Shown piece by piece: positions 1-8,195 of a DNA stretch of 17,283 bases. The notes under the pieces were generated by a model that worked only from the letters and a program-made list of their open reading frames with translations, was not told where the DNA came from and searched no databases. Every line of letters starts with the position of its first letter. The first letter of the stretch is position 1. Made by a program: the position numbers and the translations under genes. Source of the DNA: Burkholderiaceae bacterium (GTDB lineage: Bacteria > Pseudomonadota > Gammaproteobacteria > Burkholderiales > Burkholderiaceae_E); assembly GCA_023258775.1 (NCBI GenBank), contig JALQWJ010000007.1, positions 1 through 17,283 of the forward strand, in the 5' to 3' direction.

Positions 1-165
1 AGGCAGGATCATGCGATCTTATTAGTAGAACATGATATGGATGCCGTCTTTCGCATTGCCGATCAAATTACTGTGATGGTCAATGGCTCAGTGATCGCTT
101 CAGGCACACCCGAGGAGGTCCGAAATAATGCCGAGGTGCAAGCCGCCTACCTAGGAGGCCATTGA
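1..165 (+). CDS. livG: LivG-type ABC transporter ATP-binding protein, C-terminal fragment
   Basis: Only the last 54 codons are in the window; the frame is open at base 1 and stops with TGA at 163-165. The fragment reads LLVEHDMDAVF, which holds the H-loop histidine after the switch strand, then ITVMVNGSVIASGTP and the ending VQAAYLGGH. This ending is typical of the LivG/BraF subunit of branched-chain amino acid type importers (HAAT family). LivG is one of two cytoplasmic ATPases that power the LivHM permease. The last codons contain the AGGAGG ribosome binding site of the next gene, whose ATG begins one base after this stop, so the two ATPases should be translated together. The true substrate may be an amide, urea or an aromatic acid; nothing in the window decides it. 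Confidence 0.9.
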   Translation, partial: RQDHAILLVEHDMDAVFRIADQITVMVNGSVIASGTPEEVRNNAEVQAAYLGGH

Positions 166-166
166 G

Positions 167-892
167 ATGAACCCTCAGCAAATGCATGACCCGATTCTGA
201 ATGCACAAGGTATTCATGCCTGGTATGGTTCAAGCCATATTCTTCATGGTATCGATGTCCATATCGCGCGCGGTGAAACCATGGGTTTATTGGGCCGTAA
301 CGGTATGGGAAAAAGCACGCTGATTCGCAGCATCCTCGGCCATGTCAGCCAACGCGATGGGCGGGTGTATTTGTTTGGGAAAGAAGTGTCAAAGTGCAGG
401 CCGCACGAAATTGCCAGGCTCGGCGTCGCTTATGTACCTGAGGGTCGCGGCGTTTTTCCCAACTTAAGCGTTCGCGAAAATCTGATCATGGCTGCGCGCC
501 CTGTGCAGGGCCGTTCAAGGGGATGGGACCTTGACCGGGTCTTACAAACATTTCCGCGACTTGCCGAACGCATCAACAACCTCGGAGCCCAGCTCTCAGG
601 GGGGGAACAACAAATGCTATCGATCGGTCGTGCATTAATGACACAACCCGATTTGATCGTGCTCGATGAAGCAACTGAGGGGCTTGCTCCGTTGATCGTG
701 GCTGAGATCTGGAAGGTCATCAGCACCATACGCGAAGACGGTATCGCCACACTCATTGTTGATCGTGATTACCGTAAAGTACTTACCCAATCGGACAGAG
801 CCATGGTCCTTCAAAAAGGCCAAGTCGTCCTTAGCGGAACATCGGCGGCGCTTCGCGACAATCCCGAGCTTGCGTCCTACCTAGGCCTTTGA
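167..892 (+). CDS. livF: LivF-type ABC transporter ATP-binding protein
   Basis: Complete 241-residue ATPase of the branched-chain amino acid type (HAAT) importer family, pairing with the LivG-type subunit just upstream. Visible motifs are Walker A GRNGMGKST near residues 43-51, the LivF-type stretch VPEGRGVFPNLSVRENL near 90-106, the signature LSGGEQQ, and Walker B LIVLDEATEGLAP. The H-loop position reads IVDRD, with arginine where many ABC ATPases have histidine. LivF proteins often lack that histidine (commonly VEQN), so this need not mean loss of activity. The AGGAGG at 152-157, inside the end of livG, gives a strong ribosome binding site. The permeases and binding protein must lie upstream of the window. 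LivF is certain as a family; the solute is unknown. Confidence 0.93.
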   Translation: MNPQQMHDPILNAQGIHAWYGSSHILHGIDVHIARGETMGLLGRNGMGKSTLIRSILGHVSQRDGRVYLFGKEVSKCRPHEIARLGVAYVPEGRGVFPNLSVRENLIMAARPVQGRSRGWDLDRVLQTFPRLAERINNLGAQLSGGEQQMLSIGRALMTQPDLIVLDEATEGLAPLIVAEIWKVISTIREDGIATLIVDRDYRKVLTQSDRAMVLQKGQVVLSGTSAALRDNPELASYLGL

Positions 893-939
893 CAGACTGA
901 GGCTCAGCGCCTCAGGAACTAAGCATAGGATGAAAGCCG

Positions 940-1995
940 ATGAACGTAATCAGCCACCAACTCGAACAATTTGGACAGCCACTTGTCAAGAAGCTGCGTG
1001 AGTTACCTCAGCTTGAGGGCAGTCAGGTCTTAATCCGCATTGGCAGCTGCGGCGTATGCCATAGCGATGTGCACTTACAAGATGGCTACTTTGATCTAGG
1101 CGGTGGCGCTCGGCTCGATATGGGCAAGGCGATGCAAATTCCTCGAACCCTCGGCCATGAGATCGCTGGAACCGTTGCAGCGCTTGGTCCCGACGTCACG
1201 CACGTATCACTAGGCGAGCGCTTTGTAGTCTTTCCCTGGATCGGATGTGCCCAGTGCTCGATTTGCCAGGCCGGCGAAGAACAACTTTGTAACAAACCGC
1301 AGGCGCTCGGGGTTCATCGAGATGGCGGCTTTGCGAGCCATCTTTTGGTTCCACATCCTAGATATTTGATCGATTACGGGCCGCTTGCCGAAGAGCAAGC
1401 TTGTACATACGCTTGTTCGGGACTTACGGCTTATGGTGCCTTGAAAAAAGTTTCACAGGTCAACAGGGATCAACCGTTGATGATTATCGGCGCAGGCGGC
1501 GTTGGGCTCTCCGGTATACGACTTGCGAGACACATGTTTGGACTTGCGCCTTTTGTGGTTGAGCAAGACCGAGCCAAGTGGGATCTGGCCAAACAGGCTG
1601 GCGCTGGCGAATTGATTGATCCCAATGAAGAGGGCGTTTTGAAATCGCTTATAAAATCAACTGGAGGCGGTGTGGCGACCGCTATTGATTTTGTAGGCTC
1701 GGCTGATAGCTTTAGCTTTGGGGTTTCAGCGTTGCGCAAATCGGGGAAGATGATTTGTGTGGGGCTTTTTGGTGGTGCTAGCAAGATCGTGCCGGCCATG
1801 GTAACGATGAAGTCATTATCGATCGAGGGTTCTTATGTCGGCAGTCTTCAGGATATGCACGACTTGATGGGTATCGCCCGTAGCGGCGTCTTACCTGACA
1901 TGCCTCTCACCATCGAAAGTCTTGAGAGCAGCTCAAAGGTTCTCGAAAATTTGCGACAGGGAAACATTCGGGGCCGATGCATCTTAAAATGCTAA
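940..1995 (+). CDS. Zinc-dependent alcohol dehydrogenase (MDR superfamily)
   Basis: A 351-residue medium-chain dehydrogenase/reductase expected to oxidise a primary or aromatic alcohol with NAD(P), or run the reverse aldehyde reduction, in the cytoplasm. Catalytic zinc ligands appear as GVCHSD (Cys40-His41), GHE (His73-Glu74) and Cys159 in ACSGLTAYG. The structural zinc lobe has four cysteines, 103, 106, 109 and 117. The Rossmann nucleotide loop is GAGGVG at 184-189. The GGGARLD segment near 54-60 is an insertion I associate with a proteobacterial ADH subgroup. It starts 47 nt after livF with AGGA ten bases before the ATG, so it may be cotranscribed with the importer and act on the imported compound or a derivative. 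Substrate is not readable from sequence. It ends 27 nt from the convergent receptor gene, with no recognisable hairpin-plus-T-run terminator between them. Confidence 0.9.
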   Translation: MNVISHQLEQFGQPLVKKLRELPQLEGSQVLIRIGSCGVCHSDVHLQDGYFDLGGGARLDMGKAMQIPRTLGHEIAGTVAALGPDVTHVSLGERFVVFPWIGCAQCSICQAGEEQLCNKPQALGVHRDGGFASHLLVPHPRYLIDYGPLAEEQACTYACSGLTAYGALKKVSQVNRDQPLMIIGAGGVGLSGIRLARHMFGLAPFVVEQDRAKWDLAKQAGAGELIDPNEEGVLKSLIKSTGGGVATAIDFVGSADSFSFGVSALRKSGKMICVGLFGGASKIVPAMVTMKSLSIEGSYVGSLQDMHDLMGIARSGVLPDMPLTIESLESSSKVLENLRQGNIRGRCILKC

Positions 1996-2022
1996 CCCCA
2001 ACATGGTCCCTTTATACCCGCT

Positions 2023-3000
2023 CTAATCCGATCTTATATTTAGATCTTTAACAATTCGCGCATATTTATCCAATTCAGCTGACAAGAACTGTTTAAACTC
2101 TTCAGGGGTAGCTGCCCCTCCCGACTGAAGTCCTTGCGCATCCAAGGTTGCTCTTATTTTTGGATCATTCATAGCCGTTTTCACCGCGCGATCCAGTTTT
2201 ACTACCATGTCATTAGGCATACCCTTAGGGCCCATCACCGAGTACCAATTGGTCACATCAAATCCTGTAATCCCGACCTCTTCAAAGGTAGGTACTTCTG
2301 CAAGTTGCGAAATTCGCTTGGGCGTTGAGATTGCCAAAGCTCGGATTTTTTTGCTCCGGATATGCTCAAGCACTGGTGGCATCGTGTCAAAATTCATATG
2401 TACCTGGCCTGCAAGCAAGTCAACGATTGCTTGCCCGCTTCCCTTGTAGGGCACATGATTCATTTGCAGTCCGGCAATCCGTGAAAACAAAGCCCCAGCA
2501 AGATGTTGCGAACTTCCGATGCCAGAAGATGCGTACGTCATCTCACCGGGCTTTGACTTGATAAGCTTAATCAAAGCGGGTACGGAATTGGCCTGAACCG
2601 AAGGGTGGACTACGAGTACGTTGGGTACGTATCCAATGTAAGTTATCGGCGTGAAATCGCTGGCTGCTTGATAAGGGACCTTCATCACAAAAGGTGCCAC
2701 TGCATTTGAATTCGAGTGCCCCATCAATAATGTGTAGCCATCCGGGGCAGCTTTAGCAACCAGATCGGCCGCAATTGTGCCCGAGGCACCTGGCTTGTTT
2801 TCCAGAACAATTTGTTGCCCGAGGACTTCTGCCATTTTGGGCGCTAAAGCCCTAGCGACAATATCGGTACCGCCACCCGGAGAAAAACCTATCAACAAAC
2901 GAATAGGCTTGGTCGGCCACGATTGTGCCGCCACATCCCATGCCGAAGCACCCATCGCAACCGTACCAATACCTTGCACAAACTGCCGACGTGAAATCAT
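2023..3000 (-). CDS. Bug/TctC-family periplasmic solute-binding receptor
   Basis: A 325-residue receptor of the Bug (TctC) family, which binds carboxylates or other small organics in the periplasm and normally serves a TctAB permease. The N-terminus has SRRQF (residues 3-7) and a hydrophobic stretch ending WDVAAQ, so Tat export is possible. Family marks are WPTKPIRLLIGFSPGGGTD, the ligand-loop region VLENKPGASG, APDGYTLLMG, and HVPYKGSGQAIVDLLAGQV. The ribosome site GGAGGGG lies five to six bases before the ATG. It is the last gene of a minus-strand operon, 46 nt after dctM. That is odd, because DctQM transporters normally use a DctP or TAXI receptor, and no TctA or TctB gene is present. Either this receptor replaced DctP or the pairing is accidental. 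Family certain, partner uncertain. Confidence 0.92.
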   Translation of the reverse strand: MISRRQFVQGIGTVAMGASAWDVAAQSWPTKPIRLLIGFSPGGGTDIVARALAPKMAEVLGQQIVLENKPGASGTIAADLVAKAAPDGYTLLMGHSNSNAVAPFVMKVPYQAASDFTPITYIGYVPNVLVVHPSVQANSVPALIKLIKSKPGEMTYASSGIGSSQHLAGALFSRIAGLQMNHVPYKGSGQAIVDLLAGQVHMNFDTMPPVLEHIRSKKIRALAISTPKRISQLAEVPTFEEVGITGFDVTNWYSVMGPKGMPNDMVVKLDRAVKTAMNDPKIRATLDAQGLQSGGAATPEEFKQFLSAELDKYARIVKDLNIRSD

Positions 3001-3046
3001 GAATGCCCCTCCGCTAGTGAAGTGGCTAGGATACCGCAGGTAGGGT

Positions 3047-4429
3047 TCAATCGAGCATACCGGTCACGCGTGGCAGCCAGAGCACGATTTCTGGAAAGGC
3101 AATGCACAGCAAAAGCCCGAGGATTTGCAGCGCAACAAAGGGATACATGCCCTTATATACATCGGACATGCTTACCCCGGGAGGGACTGTCCCTTTCATG
3201 TAGAAGAGCGTTGCACCAAAAGGGGGTGTCATGAATGAAGTCTGCAGGTTCACTGCCACGAGTGTGCCAAACCATGGCATCAAGTAAGCCTTATCTCCCA
3301 GGTGATCAGAAAAGTCGAGTTTCAGCAGCACCGGCGCAAAAACAGGCAAGACGATCAAACAAATCTCGATCCATTCAAAAGGAAAACCAAGAAGAAAGAC
3401 CAGAATCATCAGGAAGACCAGGATCTCCCACTTCGTATCAATTCCGAAGTTGGCAAGGGTTTGAATCATTAAATCGTCACCGCCGAGCGTACGAAATACA
3501 TAAGAAAAGCCCGTGGCACCGAGGAAAATCAAGAAAACCATTGCGTTCGCACGACACGCCGATCGAATGGCGTCGTTGGCCATCGTCCAGTTCAACTTGC
3601 CATTGATTGCGGCTAGTAAAAAAGCACCGAGTACACCAACACCTGCACTTTCAGTCGCTGTCGCCCAACCGGCAAAAATCGATCCAAGCACCACAACCAT
3701 CAAAAAGGTCATCGGCAGCAAGCCCTTGAGCATGGTTGCCCAAAACTCAGCAGATGATTGGGGACCAAAATGAGCCGGTAATTTAGGCGCGTGTGAAGGC
3801 TTGATGATCGCAACACAAACAATATAAATAAGATATAACCCTGATAACAATAAGCCAGGCATGGTGGCCGCAGCAAACAAAGTACCCGCCGAGGTGTTGA
3901 GCATTTCGGCCATCACGACCAGCATGATCGCTGGTGGAATCAGTATGCCCAGCGTGCCCGCAGAGGCGACAGTCCCGATCGCAAGGTGCTTGTGGTAGCC
4001 CGCCTCAAGCATTTGTGGCAAGGCGATCAGCGATAAGAGCACGACTGCAGCGCCGACCACGCCAATCGGGGCTGCGAGAATCGTGCCCATGACCATGACC
4101 GCAACCGCTAAGCCGCCAGGCATACGCTTGAGTAAAATCTCGGTCGCTGAGAGCATATCCTTGGCTGAACCAGAACGCTCGAGAATCGATCCCATAAAGA
4201 TAAACATGGGAATCGATACAAGAATAGGGTCGGTGGCCACACCACCCCACATGCGCAGCAAGATATTGGACATCCCGGCAAGCGGGAAGACATCACCCAA
4301 CCAGCCAAGCACCGCAAACAACATGGCCATACCACCCATCACGAAAGCCACGGGGTACCCACAAAAGATCACCACAAACATCGATACAAACATGATAAGT
4401 GCGAGGTGATCAATAAGCCAATCGATCAT
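3047..4429 (-). CDS. dctM: TRAP transporter large membrane subunit DctM
   Basis: A 460-residue integral membrane protein, the ion-coupled translocating subunit of a TRAP carrier, with about a dozen hydrophobic segments along its length. Family-type stretches include PPAIMLVVMAEMLNTSAGTLFAAATMPGLL-like sequence mid-protein (PPAIMLVV then MPGLLL), FPFEWIEICLIVLPVFAPVL near 354-373, and TPPFGATLFYMKG near 405-417. It is somewhat longer than the roughly 430 residues of the classical DctM, as expected for the larger subtype. The start is supported by GGAGG eight bases upstream, inside the end of dctQ, and only three bases separate the dctQ stop from this ATG. It should work with DctQ and a periplasmic receptor. 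The only receptor gene in the operon is of the Bug family. Substrate is likely an organic acid, but this is inference. Confidence 0.93.
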   Translation of the reverse strand: MIDWLIDHLALIMFVSMFVVIFCGYPVAFVMGGMAMLFAVLGWLGDVFPLAGMSNILLRMWGGVATDPILVSIPMFIFMGSILERSGSAKDMLSATEILLKRMPGGLAVAVMVMGTILAAPIGVVGAAVVLLSLIALPQMLEAGYHKHLAIGTVASAGTLGILIPPAIMLVVMAEMLNTSAGTLFAAATMPGLLLSGLYLIYIVCVAIIKPSHAPKLPAHFGPQSSAEFWATMLKGLLPMTFLMVVVLGSIFAGWATATESAGVGVLGAFLLAAINGKLNWTMANDAIRSACRANAMVFLIFLGATGFSYVFRTLGGDDLMIQTLANFGIDTKWEILVFLMILVFLLGFPFEWIEICLIVLPVFAPVLLKLDFSDHLGDKAYLMPWFGTLVAVNLQTSFMTPPFGATLFYMKGTVPPGVSMSDVYKGMYPFVALQILGLLLCIAFPEIVLWLPRVTGMLD

Positions 4430-4432
4430 GAC

Positions 4433-4993
4433 TTACACCTCCAACTCGTTATGGCCGATATCGAGATCGATCGCCGACTGATCAACAGAGCCGAATAGAT
4501 AAGCCATTAAGCGCATAGCAACGCTGAGAATCGCCAAGATGATCATCCACAATCCAGCCACAAAGATGCCCTTAATAAGCCATCTTGCATCAAGCCCAAG
4601 CGAGTTTTCGCTTCGCTCAGCTTGAATAAATGAAGTCCAAAAGAAGTCGATACTGTAGTGCCCCAAAACAAGCATGTAGGGCAAAGCAAACAACAAACAC
4701 CCCGTCAATTCAATCCATGCCTTTTTCCGGTAACTGAAGTGTTCGGTATAACTATCGACGCGCGGATGTGCATTGATCAAATAGTTATAACCCATCCATG
4801 CAGAAAACACTGCCGTATGCAAATGCCACTCTAACTCCTGAAATTTGGTGAGTGGGATTGGGATACCAAGTTTGCGACCAAAGATGTCGATACAAGTCAC
4901 TGCCATCAACACCACAAGCAGCCATCCCGAAGCGAAGGCAGTCTTTTCTAGGACAACTTTTATCACGCGGCTCCAAATGAGCACATTGGCCAT
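4433..4993 (-). CDS. dctQ: TRAP transporter small membrane subunit DctQ
   Basis: A 186-residue protein with four hydrophobic segments, the usual DctQ topology: one near FASGWLLVVLMAVTCIDIF, one around FSAWMGYNYLI, one at LLFALPYMLVLGHYSIDFF, and one at WMIILAILSVAMRLMAYLF. The QELEWHL stretch before the second segment is typical of DctQ. I chose the ATG at 4993 (MANVLIW) because GGAG lies five bases before it; an in-frame ATG at 5026 adds 11 residues but has no ribosome site. It is the first gene of the dctQ-dctM-receptor operon. It faces the exported lyase gene across a shared upstream region of about 200 nt, so the two transcription units may share control. Confidence 0.92.
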   Translation of the reverse strand: MANVLIWSRVIKVVLEKTAFASGWLLVVLMAVTCIDIFGRKLGIPIPLTKFQELEWHLHTAVFSAWMGYNYLINAHPRVDSYTEHFSYRKKAWIELTGCLLFALPYMLVLGHYSIDFFWTSFIQAERSENSLGLDARWLIKGIFVAGLWMIILAILSVAMRLMAYLFGSVDQSAIDLDIGHNELEV

Positions 4994-4998
4994 CTTAT

Positions 4999-5002
4999 CT
5001 CC
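4999..5002 (-). promoter_or_regulatory. Ribosome binding site fixing the dctQ start
   Basis: On the minus strand GGAG is followed by ATAAG and the ATG at 4993. The longer frame from 5026 has nothing comparable, so the shorter DctQ is preferred. Confidence 0.75.
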
Positions 5003-5127
5003 AGTCGATGGTGGTTCTGAATGCAAAGCTTGTTGTTTGCTGACCCGGTACCAGCAGGCGAATAAGCGTCATCCAGCAAATCTACTACGTATATTGACTT
5101 ACGTGTCGTTACTTGCAGTGCCTGGGC

Positions 5128-5133
5128 TAGAAT
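5128..5133 (+). promoter_or_regulatory. Possible -10 element upstream of the exported lyase
   Basis: TAGAAT matches the sigma-70 -10 consensus at five of six positions and lies 65 bases before the lyase ATG. No good -35 sits 16-18 bases upstream; the nearest TTGACT (5094-5099) is 28 bases away, too far. The 19-nt palindrome begins 11 bases downstream, where an operator near the transcription start would fall. Weak call. Confidence 0.25.
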
Positions 5134-5144
5134 CGCAAAGTATT

Positions 5145-5163
5145 TTGAAATTGGCCATTTCAA
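5145..5163. promoter_or_regulatory. 19-nt palindrome, candidate operator between dctQ and the lyase gene
   Basis: The arms TTGAAAT and ATTTCAA are perfect reverse complements separated by TGGCC. The site is in the divergent intergenic region, 35 bases before the lyase ATG and about 150 bases before the dctQ ATG. Its size and symmetry fit a dimeric repressor or activator site. No regulator gene is in the window. A short RNA hairpin in the lyase leader is the alternative reading. Confidence 0.45.
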
Positions 5164-5187
5164 GAAACCCTCGTGGGTAACATTATT

Positions 5188-5191
5188 GGAG
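5188..5191 (+). promoter_or_regulatory. Ribosome binding site fixing the lyase start
   Basis: GGAG followed by six bases and the ATG at 5198. A longer frame would begin with TTG at 5186, which overlaps this site, so the ATG is the better start. Confidence 0.7.
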
Positions 5192-5197
5192 CCATTG

Positions 5198-6856
5198 ATG
5201 TCAACTGACCATAACCGTGAAGCGAAGCAAGCTTTCCCAGTGCCAAAGCAATCCACACGTCGCTTTAAAGGAACCTGGTCAAGCAACTTATTGGCCCTCG
5301 CCGTGGTGGCGCTGCACTGCACTGTCGCGAAGTCCGCTGACATAAGAGACACCGCTTGCCGCACCACCGAGGAGTGCCGGGCCGAAGAAGCAAAGATTCG
5401 CGGTCAGTTATCGCGGACAAATACGAGCCGTGTTGCAGAGTTGCAGGACTATAGCTATTGGATCGGTCGTATCAACATGGCAAGTACGGTCATGCTAACC
5501 GAACAAGGAATTATTGCTAAAGCGATAGCGCCACGTATTGCCGAAGGGGTTGCTCATGCGATTACCGAAGGAGCCAAACCTAAGGGTCGCAAGCCATCTG
5601 ATGTCCTGCAAGTCGAGCGAATTATTGAAGAACGCGCAGGCCCCGAGGCAACCCTTATCCACACGGGTCGAAGCCGACAGGACATCCTGGCCACAACAAG
5701 AACTGCAAGCCTTCGTACCGCGATGCTCGACGTTTATGAGGCGATTCTCGGATTTCGCGGAACATTGTTGCAAATCGCAGAACAACATACCGAAACGATC
5801 GTACCGGCCTACACCAATGGCGTGCAAGCGCAACCAATTAGCTATGCCCATTATCTGCATGCATTTGCCGACTCATTCGCAAGAGACGCCCAGCGGATTC
5901 ACGACTTCTATCCCCGCTTGAATCAAAGCGCACTCGGCACTGCTGTACTAGCGAACTCATCATGGCGTCTGGATCGCGAACGACTTGCAGAATTGCTCGG
6001 ATTTGACAGACCGTTACTCAATGCCTATGACAGCTCGCAAGTTAGTTTTTATGACATTCCCCATGAGGGCACACAAATAGCCGCATCGCTTGCCATCCGA
6101 ATCGGCGCGCTCATGCAAGATATTCATGTCCAATACCATCAACCTTCCCCTTGGTTCTTACTTGCAAGTGGGGATACTTACACCTCAAGCAACATGCCCC
6201 AAAAGCAAAATCCAGGGGTAATCCAAGAAACACGAGGCAAAGCGAGCGATGTGATCGCTGCTGCCAACGCCGTAAGCCTGAGATCGCACAATGTCACCCC
6301 TGGCATGGTGGACTATAAAGAATCATGGCGAAGCAGCAGGGTATTCGTTCTAACCGTTGAGGCGCTCGCACAGGCTGAACGGGTGATGAAAGCACTCAGA
6401 GTCAATAAGGAACGGGCGCTTGAAGAATTAGATCAGGAATGGACAACATCGGTGGAATTAGCTGAGCATCTGCAGATGAAGCACGGTGTTCCCTTTCGGG
6501 TTGGGCATGCCTTCGCATCTGCCATCGTTGAAGATGCACGTCGCGCCGGCTATAAGCCTGCAAGCTACCCATTTTCCAGATCACGCGAGCGCTATCAGGA
6601 GGCCGCTGCAAAGCACAAATGGATGCCTTTAGAAAGCCCATTGAGCGAAGCAGAATTTAAATTTGCTTTATCGCCCACACAAATGGTGCTGAGTCGTCAA
6701 GGGCTTGGCGGACCCCAGCCCCAGGAAGTCAAGCGCATGCTCACACTTGCCAGAGAAGCACTTGAGGCCGACCGAGTTTGGCTTGTCAAACGTCGTGATC
6801 AAATTGCCAGCGCTGAGGCGAAACTTAATCAGGCTTTTACAAAACTACTTCCATAG
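5198..6856 (+). CDS. Exported argininosuccinate-lyase-superfamily enzyme
   Basis: A 552-residue member of the fumarase/aspartase/argininosuccinate lyase superfamily, whose enzymes usually eliminate fumarate from a succinyl adduct. The family loop [11 protein letters not shown] lies at 330-340 with the catalytic serine, and HTGRSRQD at 155-162 matches the argininosuccinate lyase HTGRSRND segment. Two differences stand out. The ND is QD, and the YTHLQRAQP-type histidine segment reads YTNGVQAQP, so the expected catalytic His is Asn207. Before the catalytic body there are about 75 extra residues: TRR at 20-22, a hydrophobic core near 30-44 (LLALAVVAL), a likely cleavage after AKS or AKSA, then Cys54 and Cys60. 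This predicts export to the periplasm, which is unusual for the family. The Cys before VAKS lacks a lipobox. It is not a housekeeping ArgH; the substrate is unknown. Confidence 0.82.
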   Translation: MSTDHNREAKQAFPVPKQSTRRFKGTWSSNLLALAVVALHCTVAKSADIRDTACRTTEECRAEEAKIRGQLSRTNTSRVAELQDYSYWIGRINMASTVMLTEQGIIAKAIAPRIAEGVAHAITEGAKPKGRKPSDVLQVERIIEERAGPEATLIHTGRSRQDILATTRTASLRTAMLDVYEAILGFRGTLLQIAEQHTETIVPAYTNGVQAQPISYAHYLHAFADSFARDAQRIHDFYPRLNQSALGTAVLANSSWRLDRERLAELLGFDRPLLNAYDSSQVSFYDIPHEGTQIAASLAIRIGALMQDIHVQYHQPSPWFLLASGDTYTSSNMPQKQNPGVIQETRGKASDVIAAANAVSLRSHNVTPGMVDYKESWRSSRVFVLTVEALAQAERVMKALRVNKERALEELDQEWTTSVELAEHLQMKHGVPFRVGHAFASAIVEDARRAGYKPASYPFSRSRERYQEAAAKHKWMPLESPLSEAEFKFALSPTQMVLSRQGLGGPQPQEVKRMLTLAREALEADRVWLVKRRDQIASAEAKLNQAFTKLLP

Positions 6857-6912
6857 AAGCCTTATCCTCTGTAACGTGTTTAAGATCATGCATTGCAAGA
6901 AGGGGCACAGCC

Positions 6913-8013
6913 ATGGCAATCACAAGCGAAAATCCAATGGGATTGATGGGTTTTGAATTCGTTGAATTTGCATCGCCAAACTCAGGTGTCCTAGAAGCCT
7001 TGTTCGAACGCATGGGATTTAGTTTACTTGCCAAGCATCGCAGCAAAAACGTCTTGCTCTACCGACAGGGCGAGATCAACTTTATCGTTAATCGTGAACC
7101 AAAGAGCCTTGCCGGTTTTTTCGCAGCCGAGCATGGTGCTAGTGCTTGTGCGCTTGCTTTCAGGGTCAAGGACTCCCACCAAGCATACGCAAGAGCACTC
7201 GAGCTCGGTGCTCAACCGGTCGAAATCCCAACTGGTCCCATGGAGCTTAGGCTTCCAGCGATTAAAGGAATCGGCGGCGCACCGCTATATCTCATTGATC
7301 GATTTGAAGATGGTAAAAGTATTTACGATATTGACTTCGAATTTTTTGCGCCCTACCAAAGCCTCGAGTCGCGACGCCCGAAGGGACATGGACTCATTAA
7401 GATCGATCATCTCACCCACAACGTTTACCGCGGAAGAATGAACCATTGGAGCAGTTTTTACGAACGCCTCTTTAATTTCCGCGAAATCAGGCATTTCGAT
7501 ATCAAAGGCGAATACACAGGTCTAAGCAGCAAGGCCATGACCGCCCCAGACGGGTTGATCCGAATCCCGCTTAATGAAGAAGCAGGTCAGGGAGGAAAAG
7601 GTCAGATTGAAGAGTTTTTATTGCAGTTTAATGGCGAAGGCATTCAGCACATCGCTTTGCTTACCGATGATCTGCCAGCTTCGGTTGACGCGCTGCGTAA
7701 AGCGGGTATCCCGCTGATGGCAGCGCCAAACGATATGTATTATGAAATGATCGAGGAACGCTTGCCCGGCCATACCGAACCCGTGGAAGACTTGAAGCTT
7801 CGAGGAATTCTGATCGATGGTAGTACCTCTGGCGAGCACCAGAGGATTTTGCTGCAAATCTTTAGCCAGCCCTTACTTGGCCCGGTGTTTTTCGAATTCA
7901 TCCAAAGAAAGGATGATGAAGGATTTGGTGAAGGCAACTTTAAAGCGCTGTTTGAAAGTTTAGAGCGCGATCAGATTCGACGCGGTTCACTTAAGGTCGA
8001 GGCAACGTCATAG
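6913..8013 (+). CDS. hpd: 4-hydroxyphenylpyruvate dioxygenase
   Basis: A 366-residue non-haem iron oxygenase of the vicinal oxygen chelate fold. It converts 4-hydroxyphenylpyruvate to homogentisate with loss of CO2, the second step of tyrosine breakdown, in the cytoplasm. The iron ligands are visible as His166 (IDHLTHNV), His246 (GIQHIAL) and Glu328 (VFFEFIQR), close to the spacing in characterised bacterial enzymes. LLQIFS and the C-terminal [15 protein letters not shown] helix favour HPPD over hydroxymandelate synthase. The ATG has AAGGGG about eight bases upstream. It follows the exported lyase by 56 nt on the same strand, so cotranscription is possible. Homogentisate dioxygenase and fumarylacetoacetase, the next pathway enzymes, are not in the window. 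Confidence 0.94.
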   Translation: MAITSENPMGLMGFEFVEFASPNSGVLEALFERMGFSLLAKHRSKNVLLYRQGEINFIVNREPKSLAGFFAAEHGASACALAFRVKDSHQAYARALELGAQPVEIPTGPMELRLPAIKGIGGAPLYLIDRFEDGKSIYDIDFEFFAPYQSLESRRPKGHGLIKIDHLTHNVYRGRMNHWSSFYERLFNFREIRHFDIKGEYTGLSSKAMTAPDGLIRIPLNEEAGQGGKGQIEEFLLQFNGEGIQHIALLTDDLPASVDALRKAGIPLMAAPNDMYYEMIEERLPGHTEPVEDLKLRGILIDGSTSGEHQRILLQIFSQPLLGPVFFEFIQRKDDEGFGEGNFKALFESLERDQIRRGSLKVEATS

Positions 8014-8195
8014 ATTGCGGATCTGCGCCAAAACATTGCTATAAACCGGTGCCGTCTTGCTTGCGCAATTCATAGGGTATAGCTCTTGAATCAAAGCTCC
8101 CAAACAGCATGCAATCTGCCGTCATTGCGAAATAGTTGATGCCGCATATCGTAGGAATCTTCCCAACTTTTGTTTGATGTTTGCAAACGAACGTT

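Noticed and set aside
1996..2022. Terminator between the convergent alcohol dehydrogenase and Bug genes
   Set aside because: No GC stem followed by a T-run in these 27 bases on either strand.
3235..3606. 123-codon open frame on the plus strand
   Set aside because: Lies inside dctM on the opposite strand and has shadow-type composition (many Ser, Arg, Pro).
5294..5335. Lipoprotein signal in the exported lyase
   Set aside because: The Cys after VALH has His at -1, not the Gly/Ala/Ser needed for a lipobox.
4963..5367. 134-codon minus-strand frame spanning the divergent region
   Set aside because: Covers the promoter region and the start of the lyase; a chance frame with no ribosome site found.
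5198..6856. Housekeeping argininosuccinate lyase (argH)
   Set aside because: N-terminal export-like extension, the catalytic-loop His replaced by Asn, and the length of about 550 all differ from ArgH.
8014..8195. Terminator between hpd and the kinase gene
   Set aside because: Only short palindromes (GTTTGCAAAC, GAACGTTC) and no stem with T-run; Rho-dependent ending is possible but not visible.
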